Below, piece by piece: positions 25,609 through 34,561 of a stretch of 64,000 bases of DNA. The position numbers were made by a program, and so were the translations under genes. Every line of letters starts with the position of its first letter. Within the stretch, counting starts at the first letter, position 1. A model generated the notes under the pieces. That model saw nothing but the letters and a program-made list of their open reading frames with translations, searched no databases and had not been told where the DNA came from. Source of the stretch: Acidimicrobium ferrooxidans (GTDB taxonomy: Bacteria; Actinomycetota; Geothermincolia; Fen-727; Anoxymicrobiaceae); assembly GCA_020723485.1 (NCBI GenBank), contig DYIU01000003.1, positions 310,001 through 374,000 of the forward strand, read 5' to 3'.

Positions 25609-26019
25609 ATGCAGACGTACCTCTATCCAGATTTACTCCAAGGCAACGTGGGGGTGGTGCAGTTGGCACTGGAAACGGCAGACGCGTTCGCTGTAATGTC
25701 CACCGCTTATCGAGTGGGGGTGCTCGACAAAATGATCCCGCTGGTCGGCCTGGCCCTGGAAGGCTGCCAGGAGCGGGCCGGGCTCGAATACGGGGATGTT
25801 TACCTGATGATGGACGAGGCTCGGCCCGAGACCATCGAGAAGCTGGACAGGCTCTTCAAGAGATCCGGGTTCCTGCTGCGCCTGGCCGACAACGAGCTCC
25901 TCTTGAGGGTCTTCTCGCGGCTGATGGACCTCGATGTCGTGAAGAGGGCGACCACGGCCCTGCTGACCTGGGTGCTTCTGAAGGTAGTCGGCGCGAGCGG
26001 GAACGTGGGGAGGCGATAG
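25609..26019 (+). CDS. small protein of unknown function heading the FAD/Fe-S operon
   Basis: 136 residues, mostly helical and not recognised. A Leu-rich C-terminal segment (TTALLTWVLLKVVG) could be membrane-associated. The start is uncertain: ATG 25609 has a weak SD, while TTG 25663 is preceded by GGGGGTGGTGC, very like the SD context of the nitroreductase gene. The stop is one base from the next gene, so it belongs to the operon and may help assembly or membrane attachment of the oxidoreductase. Confidence 0.6.
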   Translation: MQTYLYPDLLQGNVGVVQLALETADAFAVMSTAYRVGVLDKMIPLVGLALEGCQERAGLEYGDVYLMMDEARPETIEKLDRLFKRSGFLLRLADNELLLRVFSRLMDLDVVKRATTALLTWVLLKVVGASGNVGRR

Positions 26020-26020
26020 C

Positions 26021-27520
26021 ATGGCCACAACCGCGATCTCGGACATCAGGAAAGACCTAGAGGACATAGTTGGCCAGGCCGCCATCAGCGATGACCCGGA
26101 AGCCTTCGGCTCGTACACTAACTGCCTCGGGCCGGTAAAGCCGCCGGGGCCCGAAAGGCCGCTCCTTGTGGTGAGGCCGGCGGATACCGCGCAGGTGCAG
26201 AGCCTGGTAAGGCTCGCTAACGAGCTCGGCCTGAACCTCATCCCCGCCTCGTCCGGCGCCCCTCATGTCCATGGAGGGACCGCCCCTTACGCGGAAGGAG
26301 TGATCGTCGACCTCTCCAGTATGAACAGGATCGTGCGGATGAACCGGCTCCACAAGGTCGCCATAATCGAGCCCGGGGTGACCTTCGGCCAACTCAAGGA
26401 GGAGGCCGCCAGGCAGGACCTCAGGCCGTTGATGCCCCTCTTGCCCCGGGCGACCAAGTCGGTGCTCGCCTCGTACCTCGAGAGGGAGCCCATCACTTTC
26501 CCCCGATTCCACTGGGACATGACCGATCCGCTGCTCTGCACCGAGCTGGTCTTCGGCACCGGTGACCTGATGCGCACCGGTTCGGCGGCGGGCCCGGGGA
26601 CCCTTGAACAGCAGTGGGAGCGCGAGATACAGCAGAAGAACCCCACTGGAGGACCGGGAGCGGTCAACTTCGTGCAACTGTTCCAGGCCTCCCAGGGGAC
26701 CATGGGCATCGCGACCTGGGCCTCGATCAAGCTGGAGATGCTGCCCAAAGTGCGAAGGCCGCGTTTCGTCCCCGAGGCGGACCTGGACAGGCTCATCGAT
26801 TTCTCGTACCGCATGCTCCGTCTCAAGCTCGGCGACGAGTTCCTCATCCTCAACCGCTTCGCCCTGGCCAACCTCCTCGCGGAGGACCCCGCGGAGATAA
26901 AGGCACTGGCGGAAAAACAGGCACCCTACACCCTCTTCTATTGCGTGGCGGGTTACCAGCATTTCCCGGAGAAGCGGGTCGAGTTCCAGGAGCACGACAT
27001 AGCCGGGGTCGCCCAGCACTATGCCGTGCTGCCGCGAGACGAGGTGCCCGGCGCCAGCGCCGTGCGGATGCTGGAGATACTGGACAACCCCTCCCCCGAG
27101 CCCTACTGGAAGCTTCGCTTCAAGGGGGGCTTCAGGGAGATATCGTTCATCACCACCATGGACCGTGCGCCCTCGTTCATCGCGCTGATGGAAGAGACGG
27201 CCTCTAGTCTGGGCTACGCGGCAGACGAGGTCGCCGCCTACCTGCAGCCGATGATGCAGGGCAGGAACTGCCACGTGGAGTTCAACCTGTTCTACGACCC
27301 CGCCGACGAAGGCGAGGCCCAGCGGGCCGGTAAGGTGTTCGACGCGGCGGGCGTCGCACTCTCGGATGCCGGCGCCTTTTTCTCCCGTCCCTACGGTCCG
27401 TTGTCGGACATCGCGTACGCCGGGTGTCCGGACACCGTCGCCACCCTGAGGAAGGTCAAACAGCTGTTCGATCCCAACGGGGTGATGAACCGCGGGAAAC
27501 TCTGTTTCGAGGAGGTGTGA
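26021..27520 (+). CDS. FAD-linked oxidase, GlcD/PCMH type, first copy
   Basis: 499 residues. The N-terminal FAD-binding PCMH domain runs from about 45 to 225: VVRPADTAQVQ, then a Pro/Ala-rich FAD loop (PASSGAPHVHGG) and KVAIIEPGVTFGQL. A C-terminal FAD-oxidase domain ends with FDPNGVMNRGKL, the usual family ending. Such enzymes oxidise hydroxy acids or related alcohols and pass electrons to a partner Fe-S subunit. GGGGAGG precedes ATG 26021. It lies one base after the upstream stop and two bases before the Fe-S gene. Confidence 0.85.
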   Translation: MATTAISDIRKDLEDIVGQAAISDDPEAFGSYTNCLGPVKPPGPERPLLVVRPADTAQVQSLVRLANELGLNLIPASSGAPHVHGGTAPYAEGVIVDLSSMNRIVRMNRLHKVAIIEPGVTFGQLKEEAARQDLRPLMPLLPRATKSVLASYLEREPITFPRFHWDMTDPLLCTELVFGTGDLMRTGSAAGPGTLEQQWEREIQQKNPTGGPGAVNFVQLFQASQGTMGIATWASIKLEMLPKVRRPRFVPEADLDRLIDFSYRMLRLKLGDEFLILNRFALANLLAEDPAEIKALAEKQAPYTLFYCVAGYQHFPEKRVEFQEHDIAGVAQHYAVLPRDEVPGASAVRMLEILDNPSPEPYWKLRFKGGFREISFITTMDRAPSFIALMEETASSLGYAADEVAAYLQPMMQGRNCHVEFNLFYDPADEGEAQRAGKVFDAAGVALSDAGAFFSRPYGPLSDIAYAGCPDTVATLRKVKQLFDPNGVMNRGKLCFEEV

Positions 27521-27522
27521 GC

Positions 27523-28815
27523 ATGGCTCTATCGGATTACGCGCGCGACATGGCCGGGTGCTCCCGGAACTCCTACTGCAAGTTCGTGCCGTGGAACAAG
27601 GCGAAGAGCTGGAGGTTCTCCAACCTCTGCCCCTCGATAACCCGCTTCAACTTCCACGCCTACTCCGGGGGCGGCAGGCTCAACATGGGCTTGTCCCTGG
27701 TCCAGGGAAGGAGCGAGCTGACGGACGGGGTGGCGGAGATAATATACCGCTGCCAGCTCTGCGGGGCCTGCGACATGGCCTGCAAGGTGTTCAAGGACGA
27801 CTTCGACATAACGGACATCCTCCTGGAGATGCGCACTCACTGCGTCGAGCAGGGCCAGTTCAACCCCGAGCACATGTTCATGCTCGACAACCTGAAGAAA
27901 GAGGGCAACGTCCTGGGGGAGCCGAAGGCCGAGCGCGGAGACTGGGCGGAAGGGCTCGGTCTCAAGGACATAAACACCGAGAAGGCCGACGTCCTCTTCC
28001 ACGCGGGGTGCCGCTACGCTTACGACAAGGACCTGTGGGGTGTCGTCCGTGGGGCCGTCAGGCTGATGCAGGCCGCTGGCGCGGACGTTGGGACGGCCGG
28101 CAACGCGGAAGCCTGCTGCGGGGGCCGTATCTACGAGCTGGGGTTCCGGGGCGAGGCGATGAACTACGCCGACGACATGCTGTCCCGGATAGACGCCTCG
28201 GGAGCCTCCACCCTGGTGACCTGCTGCTCCGATGGATACGCCCACTTGCGTTACCTCTACCCGCGCATGGGGAAGACGCCGCCCGTCGAGGTGCTGCACA
28301 TCACCGAGTTCCTGAGTCGGAAGATCGCCGAGGGGCGCCTCCGCATGAGGAACGAGGTCCCCATGGTCGTCACCTACCACGACCCCTGCCACCTCGGGCG
28401 GATGAGCGAGTCCTACCGCGGGGAATGGGAGGGGGACAAGCTCGACAGGCCGATGGCTATGAAGCGCACCGGGAAGCAGGGCTGCTACGAGCCGCCTCGG
28501 GAGATCCTCGGGTCGATCCCCGGTCTGCGCCTGGTGGAGATGGAGCGCATCAGGGAATACGCGTGGTGCTGCGGCGCCGGCGGGGGCGTGCTGGAGGCCT
28601 ACCCCGACTTCAGCTCCTGGACCGCGATGGAGAGGCTCGAGGAGGCGCAGTCCACGGGTGCCGAGGCCCTGGTCACCGCCTGCCCGTGGTGCGAGCGGAG
28701 CTTCAAGGATGCCCTCTCCACAAACGGGACGCGCCTGGAGCTATACGACCTGACCGAGCTGGTGCTCCAAGCCGCCGGGATCCAGGGTGAGGGAGGCGAT
28801 AGCGATGCTGCCTGA
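27523..28815 (+). CDS. Fe-S oxidoreductase with two CCG domains (GlcF/HdrD-like)
   Basis: 430 residues. An N-terminal Cys set (13, 19, 36) and a classical CxxCxxCxxxC (77, 80, 83, 87) bind Fe-S clusters. Two CCG domains follow, with CCGGRIYELG and CCGAGGGVLEAYP as the paired-Cys motifs and HDPCHLGR between them. These form the non-cubane 4Fe-4S site of heterodisulfide-reductase-type subunits. It should receive electrons from the flanking FAD proteins and reduce a quinone, disulfide or electron-transfer flavoprotein. GAGGAGG precedes ATG 27523. Its end overlaps the next gene by 11 bases. Confidence 0.88.
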   Translation: MALSDYARDMAGCSRNSYCKFVPWNKAKSWRFSNLCPSITRFNFHAYSGGGRLNMGLSLVQGRSELTDGVAEIIYRCQLCGACDMACKVFKDDFDITDILLEMRTHCVEQGQFNPEHMFMLDNLKKEGNVLGEPKAERGDWAEGLGLKDINTEKADVLFHAGCRYAYDKDLWGVVRGAVRLMQAAGADVGTAGNAEACCGGRIYELGFRGEAMNYADDMLSRIDASGASTLVTCCSDGYAHLRYLYPRMGKTPPVEVLHITEFLSRKIAEGRLRMRNEVPMVVTYHDPCHLGRMSESYRGEWEGDKLDRPMAMKRTGKQGCYEPPREILGSIPGLRLVEMERIREYAWCCGAGGGVLEAYPDFSSWTAMERLEEAQSTGAEALVTACPWCERSFKDALSTNGTRLELYDLTELVLQAAGIQGEGGDSDAA

Positions 28816-30439
28816 GGAAGCCTACAAAGAACTGCAGGATGCACTCGGGCCGGAGAACATCTCCGACGAGCCGGCCCTCCTCGATGCTTATGCCTGGCAG
28901 CCGGCCTTCAGCATCAACCCGGACGTCTGGACGCCGCGGCCGATCGCCGTCGCGCTCCCGGGCAGCACCGAGGACGTTGTGGCGATAGTCAGGATTTGTA
29001 ACAAGCACGGGCTGAAGTACAAGGCGATGTGCCTTGGATGGGGGGCGCACGCGGCCCCGGGCTGCGAAGGCGTCGTGCAGATTGACCTCAGGCGCATGGA
29101 CCGCATCCTCGAGATAGACGAGAAGAACATGTACGTGGTAGTGGAGCCCTTCGCCGTGGCGGGGCAGATCAACGCGGAGGCCAAGAAGCTGGGCTTCTCG
29201 ACCCACATGATATCGGCGGGCGCGTCTCACTCGCCGCTGGCCAGCTCCACCTCCGGCTGGGGATGTTGCTGGGACGGCGTCTCGATGAGCTGGAGCTCGC
29301 GGAACGTCATGGGGGTTGAATGGGTCCTGCCCACCGGCGACGTGCTGCGCCTGGGCTCGCTCGACTCCGGCCTGGGCTGGTTCAGCGGGGACGGCCCTGG
29401 TCCGTCGCTGCGCGGCATCATGAGGGGTCGCGGCGGCGCCTTCGGCGGGCTCGGGGTCTTCACCAGGTGCGCGCTGAAGCTCTATCACTGGCCTGGCCCG
29501 ACCGAGAACGTTCCAGACGGGCTCCTGTGGGATACTCACAAAGAGCTGCCAGAGAACAGCCGGGCGTACATAGCGCTCTTCGGCGACGAGAGGGCGCTCG
29601 CGGATGCCACCCAGGAGGTGGCCAACGAGGGCATCGGCTATCACTCCTTCGGCGTGGGCCTGGGGAACTTCCTCTCGGGCATCTGGCCGCACCTGATGAG
29701 GAACGAGGCCTTCAGGAAGGCGGAGTGGCTCCGAAAGATCGTGGACGTGATGCAGTTCAACTGGATGTGGCTGCTATGCGCCAATTCCCCGGGGGAGCTC
29801 GAGTTCCAGGAGATGGTTATCCGGAAGGAGGTGGCCGAGCACGGCGGGGTCCTCATCGACATGGAGCAGATAGGCCTGGGCCAGCCGCTGTTCTGGGGCT
29901 GGGTCCTGGGTTCCTTCATGGGGGTGGCCACCCGCTGCGGCGTCATCGGGACCATGTGGGGGCAGGACGAGGTGCAGCACGCCATGATGGAGGAACGGGT
30001 CCACGGCGGAGAGCCGATCAAGGCGAGTGGCGTAGAGCGGGGATTCGTCGAGAACGACCTGCCCGGGAGCGGCTTCCACTTCTTCCTGGAGGAGGGCATC
30101 GTCAGCCACTACGAGGAGGTCCTCTGGTACGACCATCGCGATCGCAAAGCCACGCAGGGCGTCCGTGACATGGTGGCGGAGTACACGATGATGAACATCG
30201 ACTACTGCATGGAGAGCGGGTTCGTTGCAGGCGAGCCCGAGCTCCGCACGCTCTACGGCCCCATGGAGCACAACTTCCACGAATGGCAGAAGAAGATCAA
30301 GGGGGTGCTCGACCCCGGCGACTCATCCGACCCGACACTCTATTCCACCGAGCAGGAGTTCGACCTCTCGTCACTCAGCCCCGCCGAACAGGCCAGGGCG
30401 AGGAGACTTATCGAGGAAAAGAGGTCGGGGAACCGTTGA
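28805..30439 (+). CDS. FAD-linked oxidase, GlcD/PCMH type, second copy
   Basis: 544 residues. The N-terminal PCMH domain has IAVALPGSTEDVVAIVRICN, a glycine-rich loop (CLGWGAHAAPG) and VVVEPFAVAGQIN. The C-terminal catalytic domain is longer than in the first copy, and the end (ARARRLIEEKRSGNR) is not the typical FAD-oxidase ending. ATG 28805 is chosen over GTG 28787 because AGGGAGGCGATAGCG lies upstream; nearly the same leader precedes the first FAD gene. Sequence similarity between the two copies is low, suggesting different substrates or roles. Confidence 0.83.
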   Translation: MLPEEAYKELQDALGPENISDEPALLDAYAWQPAFSINPDVWTPRPIAVALPGSTEDVVAIVRICNKHGLKYKAMCLGWGAHAAPGCEGVVQIDLRRMDRILEIDEKNMYVVVEPFAVAGQINAEAKKLGFSTHMISAGASHSPLASSTSGWGCCWDGVSMSWSSRNVMGVEWVLPTGDVLRLGSLDSGLGWFSGDGPGPSLRGIMRGRGGAFGGLGVFTRCALKLYHWPGPTENVPDGLLWDTHKELPENSRAYIALFGDERALADATQEVANEGIGYHSFGVGLGNFLSGIWPHLMRNEAFRKAEWLRKIVDVMQFNWMWLLCANSPGELEFQEMVIRKEVAEHGGVLIDMEQIGLGQPLFWGWVLGSFMGVATRCGVIGTMWGQDEVQHAMMEERVHGGEPIKASGVERGFVENDLPGSGFHFFLEEGIVSHYEEVLWYDHRDRKATQGVRDMVAEYTMMNIDYCMESGFVAGEPELRTLYGPMEHNFHEWQKKIKGVLDPGDSSDPTLYSTEQEFDLSSLSPAEQARARRLIEEKRSGNR

Positions 30440-30545
30440 GCGGCCTTGAGTCGTACTCCGATATTGAATGAACACGGACCAGGAAGGTCGTGCGCCATCA
30501 GGCCGTTCTTGCGCTCGCTAGCGTGACTAGAGGGCTAACGATTAA

Positions 30546-30564
30546 GATAGGCAAGCAACCTATC
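30546..30564. promoter_or_regulatory. small palindrome upstream of the SDR gene
   Basis: GATAGG-CAAGCAA-CCTATC, 30 bases before the SDR start. It is short and lacks a U-tract, so it could be an operator or a leader hairpin. Confidence 0.3.
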
Positions 30565-30593
30565 CTATCGGGTCTTGCGGAGGGCGGTACTCA

Positions 30594-31667
30594 ATGAAGG
30601 TCCTGGTAACCGGCGCAGGTGGGTTTATCGGGAGGCACATCGTAGAGGAACTCTGCGAGCAGGGGCGCCAGGTGAGGGCGACAGACCTCCCTTCCAGCGA
30701 CCTGTCAGCATCCGCGGAGTCCGGCGCCGAGGTCATGCCCGGAGACCTCCTGAACCAGGCAGACGTAGCAGAGATGCTGGACGGCATCACGCACGTCATC
30801 CACTGCGCGGCAACCTTCAACATGGGTCTCCCCGTCGAGACCTGCCTTAGGGTGAACAGGGACGCGGCATGCCTTCTCTGCGACGAGGCCGGAAAACGGG
30901 GCGTGGAGCAGTTCCTGCATATGAGCACCGGTGGTGTCTACGGCTCCTCGGTCTATACCCCCATGCGGGAGGACCATCCTCATCACCCTCCCGATGCCTA
31001 TTCGTTGAGCAAGGAAGCCGGGGAGGCCGCGGTCCTGCACCGGATGCGGAAATTCGGAATACCGCTGACCATCTTCCGCCCCACCGCCGTGTACGGGCCT
31101 TACAGCACCTACATCGCAGGAGCCTTCTATGTCCTGCCCTCGATCCTCAGATACTACGGGCTGAAGAAGCTCCCCTCGGTCAAGGGCGGCAAATCGCTCA
31201 CGCTGGTCCATGTAAAGGACATCGCCGGTTCGGTCTGTTTCTGCCTGGACAACGAGGATGCTTTCGACGAGGATTTCAATCTCTCGGAAGACGTACCGAT
31301 GGTTGCCGGTGAGTTCTTTGACTTCCTCTACAGCCTGTTCGACATCGACGTGGCGTTCCGCGTTCCTTACCCGAAGCCGCTGGTCGAAGGGCTGGCCATG
31401 CTTCTGACCAAGATGCCGGCCACCGTGTCGTTCGGGCCCGTGAACGCTCTGCTCGAGAGAATCTGGCAGAGGATCGTCGAGGAGCGCGGCCTCACGACGC
31501 AGCTCAAACCGCACTTCGACCGGGATTTCATGTACATGCTGCTCGGCAACCATTACCTGGACAACTCGAAGATAAGGTCTATCGGGTACGAATCACGGTA
31601 CCCGACCTGCATGGACGGCCTCGGCGAGACGATCGAATGGTACAGGCGGGAGCGGTGGCTCCCCTGA
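30594..31667 (+). CDS. NAD(P)-dependent epimerase/dehydratase (extended SDR)
   Basis: 357 residues. GAGGFIG (7-13) is the nucleotide-binding glycine motif, TGGVYG and YSLSK carry the catalytic Ser/Tyr/Lys, and FRPTAVYGP follows. The architecture fits 3-beta-hydroxysteroid dehydrogenase/isomerase-like or nucleoside-sugar SDRs; I cannot choose between them. GGAGGG precedes ATG 30594. Confidence 0.85.
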   Translation: MKVLVTGAGGFIGRHIVEELCEQGRQVRATDLPSSDLSASAESGAEVMPGDLLNQADVAEMLDGITHVIHCAATFNMGLPVETCLRVNRDAACLLCDEAGKRGVEQFLHMSTGGVYGSSVYTPMREDHPHHPPDAYSLSKEAGEAAVLHRMRKFGIPLTIFRPTAVYGPYSTYIAGAFYVLPSILRYYGLKKLPSVKGGKSLTLVHVKDIAGSVCFCLDNEDAFDEDFNLSEDVPMVAGEFFDFLYSLFDIDVAFRVPYPKPLVEGLAMLLTKMPATVSFGPVNALLERIWQRIVEERGLTTQLKPHFDRDFMYMLLGNHYLDNSKIRSIGYESRYPTCMDGLGETIEWYRRERWLP

Positions 31668-31728
31668 GCCAGAATTCATCAGAAGCAGAAGACAGGCGGA
31701 ACGCCCGCCGGAGCAGACAGGAGGAATC

Positions 31729-32265
31729 ATGACAGTGCCGCTGGATCTCGGGATCAACACCTGGATCGGGATGACGTTCTCACTGGCTGCTCAGGATAAG
31801 CTCAAGGAGCTCGAGAACGAAGGCACCATCCTCGCGACCACGCCGTACCGGGACGGCCTCGCGTTCGCCGCTACGGTCGGGATGGGCATCGCGGGCCTCT
31901 GCTACAAGGTTGCCCCGGACTGGATGCTCATGTACTACGCCGACCACGAGGACATCCCGGTCGGGGTGCAGGCGGGGATGTTCGGCCTCTACCCGGCCAT
32001 GTACACCCTGGGCTTCCTGATGGCGCACCAGCTCGAGAAGAAGAGGAAATCGCTCGGCTGGGCGGCCTGGGGCGCCAACTTCGTCGGGGTCCTCGCGTTC
32101 ACCCTCGTTTCGCTCGACAGGCTGCTGAAAGTGGGGACGACCAGGGAGTTCAAGGAAGGCGAGGCGAAGAGCATCTTCAAGTCCGCCCTGGCGCCGATAC
32201 TCATCGCCGGGATGCCCGCTGCGTTCCCGGCGCTCTATTACTTCGCCAGGCGCGCGGCAAGGTGA
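31729..32265 (+). CDS. membrane protein of unknown function
   Basis: 178 residues with about four hydrophobic segments (near 42-60, 78-100, 112-130 and 152-172) and a basic C-terminus. AGGAGG precedes ATG 31729. It lies 61 bases after the SDR gene on the same strand and converges on the ferric-reductase-like gene. Confidence 0.65.
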   Translation: MTVPLDLGINTWIGMTFSLAAQDKLKELENEGTILATTPYRDGLAFAATVGMGIAGLCYKVAPDWMLMYYADHEDIPVGVQAGMFGLYPAMYTLGFLMAHQLEKKRKSLGWAAWGANFVGVLAFTLVSLDRLLKVGTTREFKEGEAKSIFKSALAPILIAGMPAAFPALYYFARRAAR

Positions 32266-32278
32266 TCGGCTGAGTCCT

Positions 32279-32887
32279 TCAGGTCGAGGCAGCCGCCCGT
32301 GCGGCCTTCTTCCGCCTCGAGGCTGAGTAGCGGTACAGGCGGTAGCAGAGACCGAGAGCGGCCAGAGCGGTATAAGCGTAGATGACGGCCATGAGCGCGG
32401 GCGTGCTCCGGGTCGCCGACCCGATCACGAGCGCCTTGACCGTTAGGCCTGCAAATATAAGGTAGTTCACCTGGTGCACCCGGCGCCAGGCCTTCTTGTA
32501 GCGCTTGCGGAGCAGTGCGGCCGCGATGGTCACCGCGAGCAGCACCAGGGCTACAGGGCCGACGATCCAGACCTTGTTGTAGGAGGCCATGGTGCGGTCG
32601 AGGAGTATGAGGACCCCGTGCACCAGCGCCAGCAGGAAGCCTGCGATGCCGGTGACTATGTGGTACCTGGAGACGTACCTCGCGTTGTAGAGCCTGTAGA
32701 AAGGGAGGCCGGCGGAACCGGTCATTATGTTCTGGAATATCAGCGCGTAGGCGAGCATGGCCGAGGTCTTTATGAAGTTGACCGGCGCCAGCAACGTCGG
32801 GAGGACGAGCGTCACAGCCGCCAGGGCGAGAACAAACCCCTGGAGAACCCGCTTCCACATGGTCTTCGCCTCAGCGCTTCCGCTCAT
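32279..32887 (-). CDS. ferric-reductase-like transmembrane protein
   Basis: 202 residues and about six transmembrane segments. Histidines in YHIVTG and ALVHG (about 15 residues apart) and in VHQVNY match the haem-ligand spacing of the FRD/MsrQ-YedZ fold. This suggests a membrane b-type cytochrome passing electrons across the membrane. No flavin or FAD partner is fused. ATG 32887. Confidence 0.65.
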   Translation of the reverse strand: MSGSAEAKTMWKRVLQGFVLALAAVTLVLPTLLAPVNFIKTSAMLAYALIFQNIMTGSAGLPFYRLYNARYVSRYHIVTGIAGFLLALVHGVLILLDRTMASYNKVWIVGPVALVLLAVTIAAALLRKRYKKAWRRVHQVNYLIFAGLTVKALVIGSATRSTPALMAVIYAYTALAALGLCYRLYRYSASRRKKAARAAAST

Positions 32888-33098
32888 CGCTGCTTCCCTT
32901 ATCTACTTTCACCAACCACCACTCTCAAATGCTCTGCTTTCGGCCGCCGGCACCAATCATATATTCAGCTCAGCTTGGAAGATAGGCGAATCCTCAGGCA
33001 GAGCAGGAGGGTGTATCCTTGAAGCAGCAGTAGTTGTGCACGGCGGAGCTGGATAGCGCGCGACGGCCGCGCCCCGGCTACGGCATGGGAGGCGCGCG

Positions 33099-33785
33099 AT
33101 GAGCGAAAAGGTTCCGGGCGCAAGGAAGAGGAACGCTGCCTGGGTCGGAATCGGGGGAACACTGATCACGGTGCTGACCGTCATGGTGATAGTCTACGTC
33201 CCCAGGATTCTCTCAGGGGGCAAGGCGGAGAGCGACATATCCAAGCTGAAATTGACTGCCGCGGATGGGTCCTCCCTGGATTACGACAGGGTGCTGCTTG
33301 GTGAGAGGGTTACCTTTACTGCGACCGCCGAGCCCGCGTTTCGTGGGGACGAGCCGGCATCATTCACCCTGCTGATACGCAGAGGGGCTGCCGAAGTCAT
33401 CGAAAGGAAGACGTTCGAGATACCCTCGTCCGGCGAACCGCAGACGAAGAAGCTCACCCTCACCCTTCCCGAAGGCTTGCCCGAGGGCTCAGGCGCTAAT
33501 TTCACCGCGGAAGCGATACTGGAGTCGCCGGACCGCAATGACGCACTCAAGCTCGAAAGCCACCTGCCCTTCTACGGGGCGCCCAAAGGAACAGAAGGTG
33601 AATACGAGGCCGGCTATTCCGCTGGATATGCCGCCGGGTTGTCCAGCTACAGAGGCGACACCGACGGGTCTGATTTCTATGAGGAGAATGCCGGGAAGCC
33701 TCCCGAATACAATCGCGGTTTCGAGGATGGTTTTAACGATGGCATTGAAACTGGGGGTAAGGAGGAAATGGAAGACTCCAACTGA
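33099..33785 (+). CDS. membrane-anchored protein with Gly-Tyr repeat tail, unknown function
   Basis: 228 residues. One N-terminal membrane segment (about 14-36) is followed by a beta-rich extracellular part. The C-terminus repeats short G-[YF]-x2-G units (AGYSAGYAAG, then RGFEDGFNDG). Similar tails occur in surface-exposed bacterial proteins, but I know no function. GGGAGGC precedes ATG 33099. Confidence 0.6.
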   Translation: MSEKVPGARKRNAAWVGIGGTLITVLTVMVIVYVPRILSGGKAESDISKLKLTAADGSSLDYDRVLLGERVTFTATAEPAFRGDEPASFTLLIRRGAAEVIERKTFEIPSSGEPQTKKLTLTLPEGLPEGSGANFTAEAILESPDRNDALKLESHLPFYGAPKGTEGEYEAGYSAGYAAGLSSYRGDTDGSDFYEENAGKPPEYNRGFEDGFNDGIETGGKEEMEDSN

Positions 33786-33855
33786 AACCAGCTTCTGTAC
33801 GGGTTGAGGGTAATCAACGCCTGGTCGCTGAAATCACCGCAAGCTCCCGTGAACC

Positions 33856-33894
33856 TTGACATGGTGATTCCGTTAACTTAACATATTTGTTAAG
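33856..33894 (+). promoter_or_regulatory. promoter and palindromic operator of the AbiE-type pair
   Basis: TTGACA (33856-33861) and TAACAT (33879-33884) are 17 bases apart. The perfect palindrome CTTAACA-TATT-TGTTAAG (33877-33894) covers the -10 element and the likely start site. The ATG follows at 33899, so the leader would be only about seven bases. AbiEi-type antitoxins are known to repress their own promoter by binding inverted repeats. Confidence 0.75.
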
Positions 33895-33898
33895 TATC

Positions 33899-34561
33899 AT
33901 GGAACAGATATTGGCGGAGCGTCTCGCTCGAGAACTAAAGATAGATGTTACCCAGGTGGCAAGGGAATACTGGGAGGTAATCCTCCTGAACCGGCTCTTT
34001 GAAACACCGGGGAGCGGGGACCTGGTGTTCAAAGGAGGAACCGCTCTGAGGTTGGCCTATGGCTCCCCGCGCTTCTCGGAAGACCTGGACTTCTCCCTGC
34101 TCGAGGACCTACTTGGAGAAACCTTCAATAAGCTGGCCTCGGAGCTGGTGAAGCCGATTGCCATAGCGGACATCACCGACCTGGCCGCCAAACGGTGGAC
34201 GTACCTCTGCGAGATCAGGTTCACCGAGGATTATCTCCCGCAGCCTTTCCGCATCAAGCTGGAGATATCGAGACGGGAGGCCGAGGGCTACCGCAACGAA
34301 CTGCGGCTCATCACCTCGCCCACAACGCCGGTCCAGGCTCTCTGCAGGGTGGCGACCCTCGAGCAGATGCTCGAGGACAAGCAGGCCTGCATAAAGGACC
34401 GTGCCGCTCCGAAGGACATCTTCGACCTCTGGTTCATTTCTCAGAAGATGGGAATCCAGTACCGGCCGCCTGACACGGAGATCACTCAGAAAGAGCTCCG
34501 GCGAGAGCTCGCGAAGTACCTTCCGTCCAGCTACCAAGCGGCAATCGAGGAACTGCTTTGA
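33899..34561 (+). CDS. AbiEii-type nucleotidyltransferase toxin
   Basis: 220 residues. FKGGTALRLAYG and SEDLDFSL (about 44-67) are the AbiEii/MNT nucleotidyltransferase motifs, and KDIFDLWF is a later family motif. AbiEii toxins (type IV systems) modify tRNA 3' ends and arrest growth on phage infection. ATG 33899 lacks an SD, consistent with near-leaderless translation; an in-frame TTG at 33887 lies inside the operator. The toxin precedes the antitoxin here, the reverse of the classical abiE order. The last codon overlaps the next start (TTGA). Confidence 0.85.
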   Translation: MEQILAERLARELKIDVTQVAREYWEVILLNRLFETPGSGDLVFKGGTALRLAYGSPRFSEDLDFSLLEDLLGETFNKLASELVKPIAIADITDLAAKRWTYLCEIRFTEDYLPQPFRIKLEISRREAEGYRNELRLITSPTTPVQALCRVATLEQMLEDKQACIKDRAAPKDIFDLWFISQKMGIQYRPPDTEITQKELRRELAKYLPSSYQAAIEELL

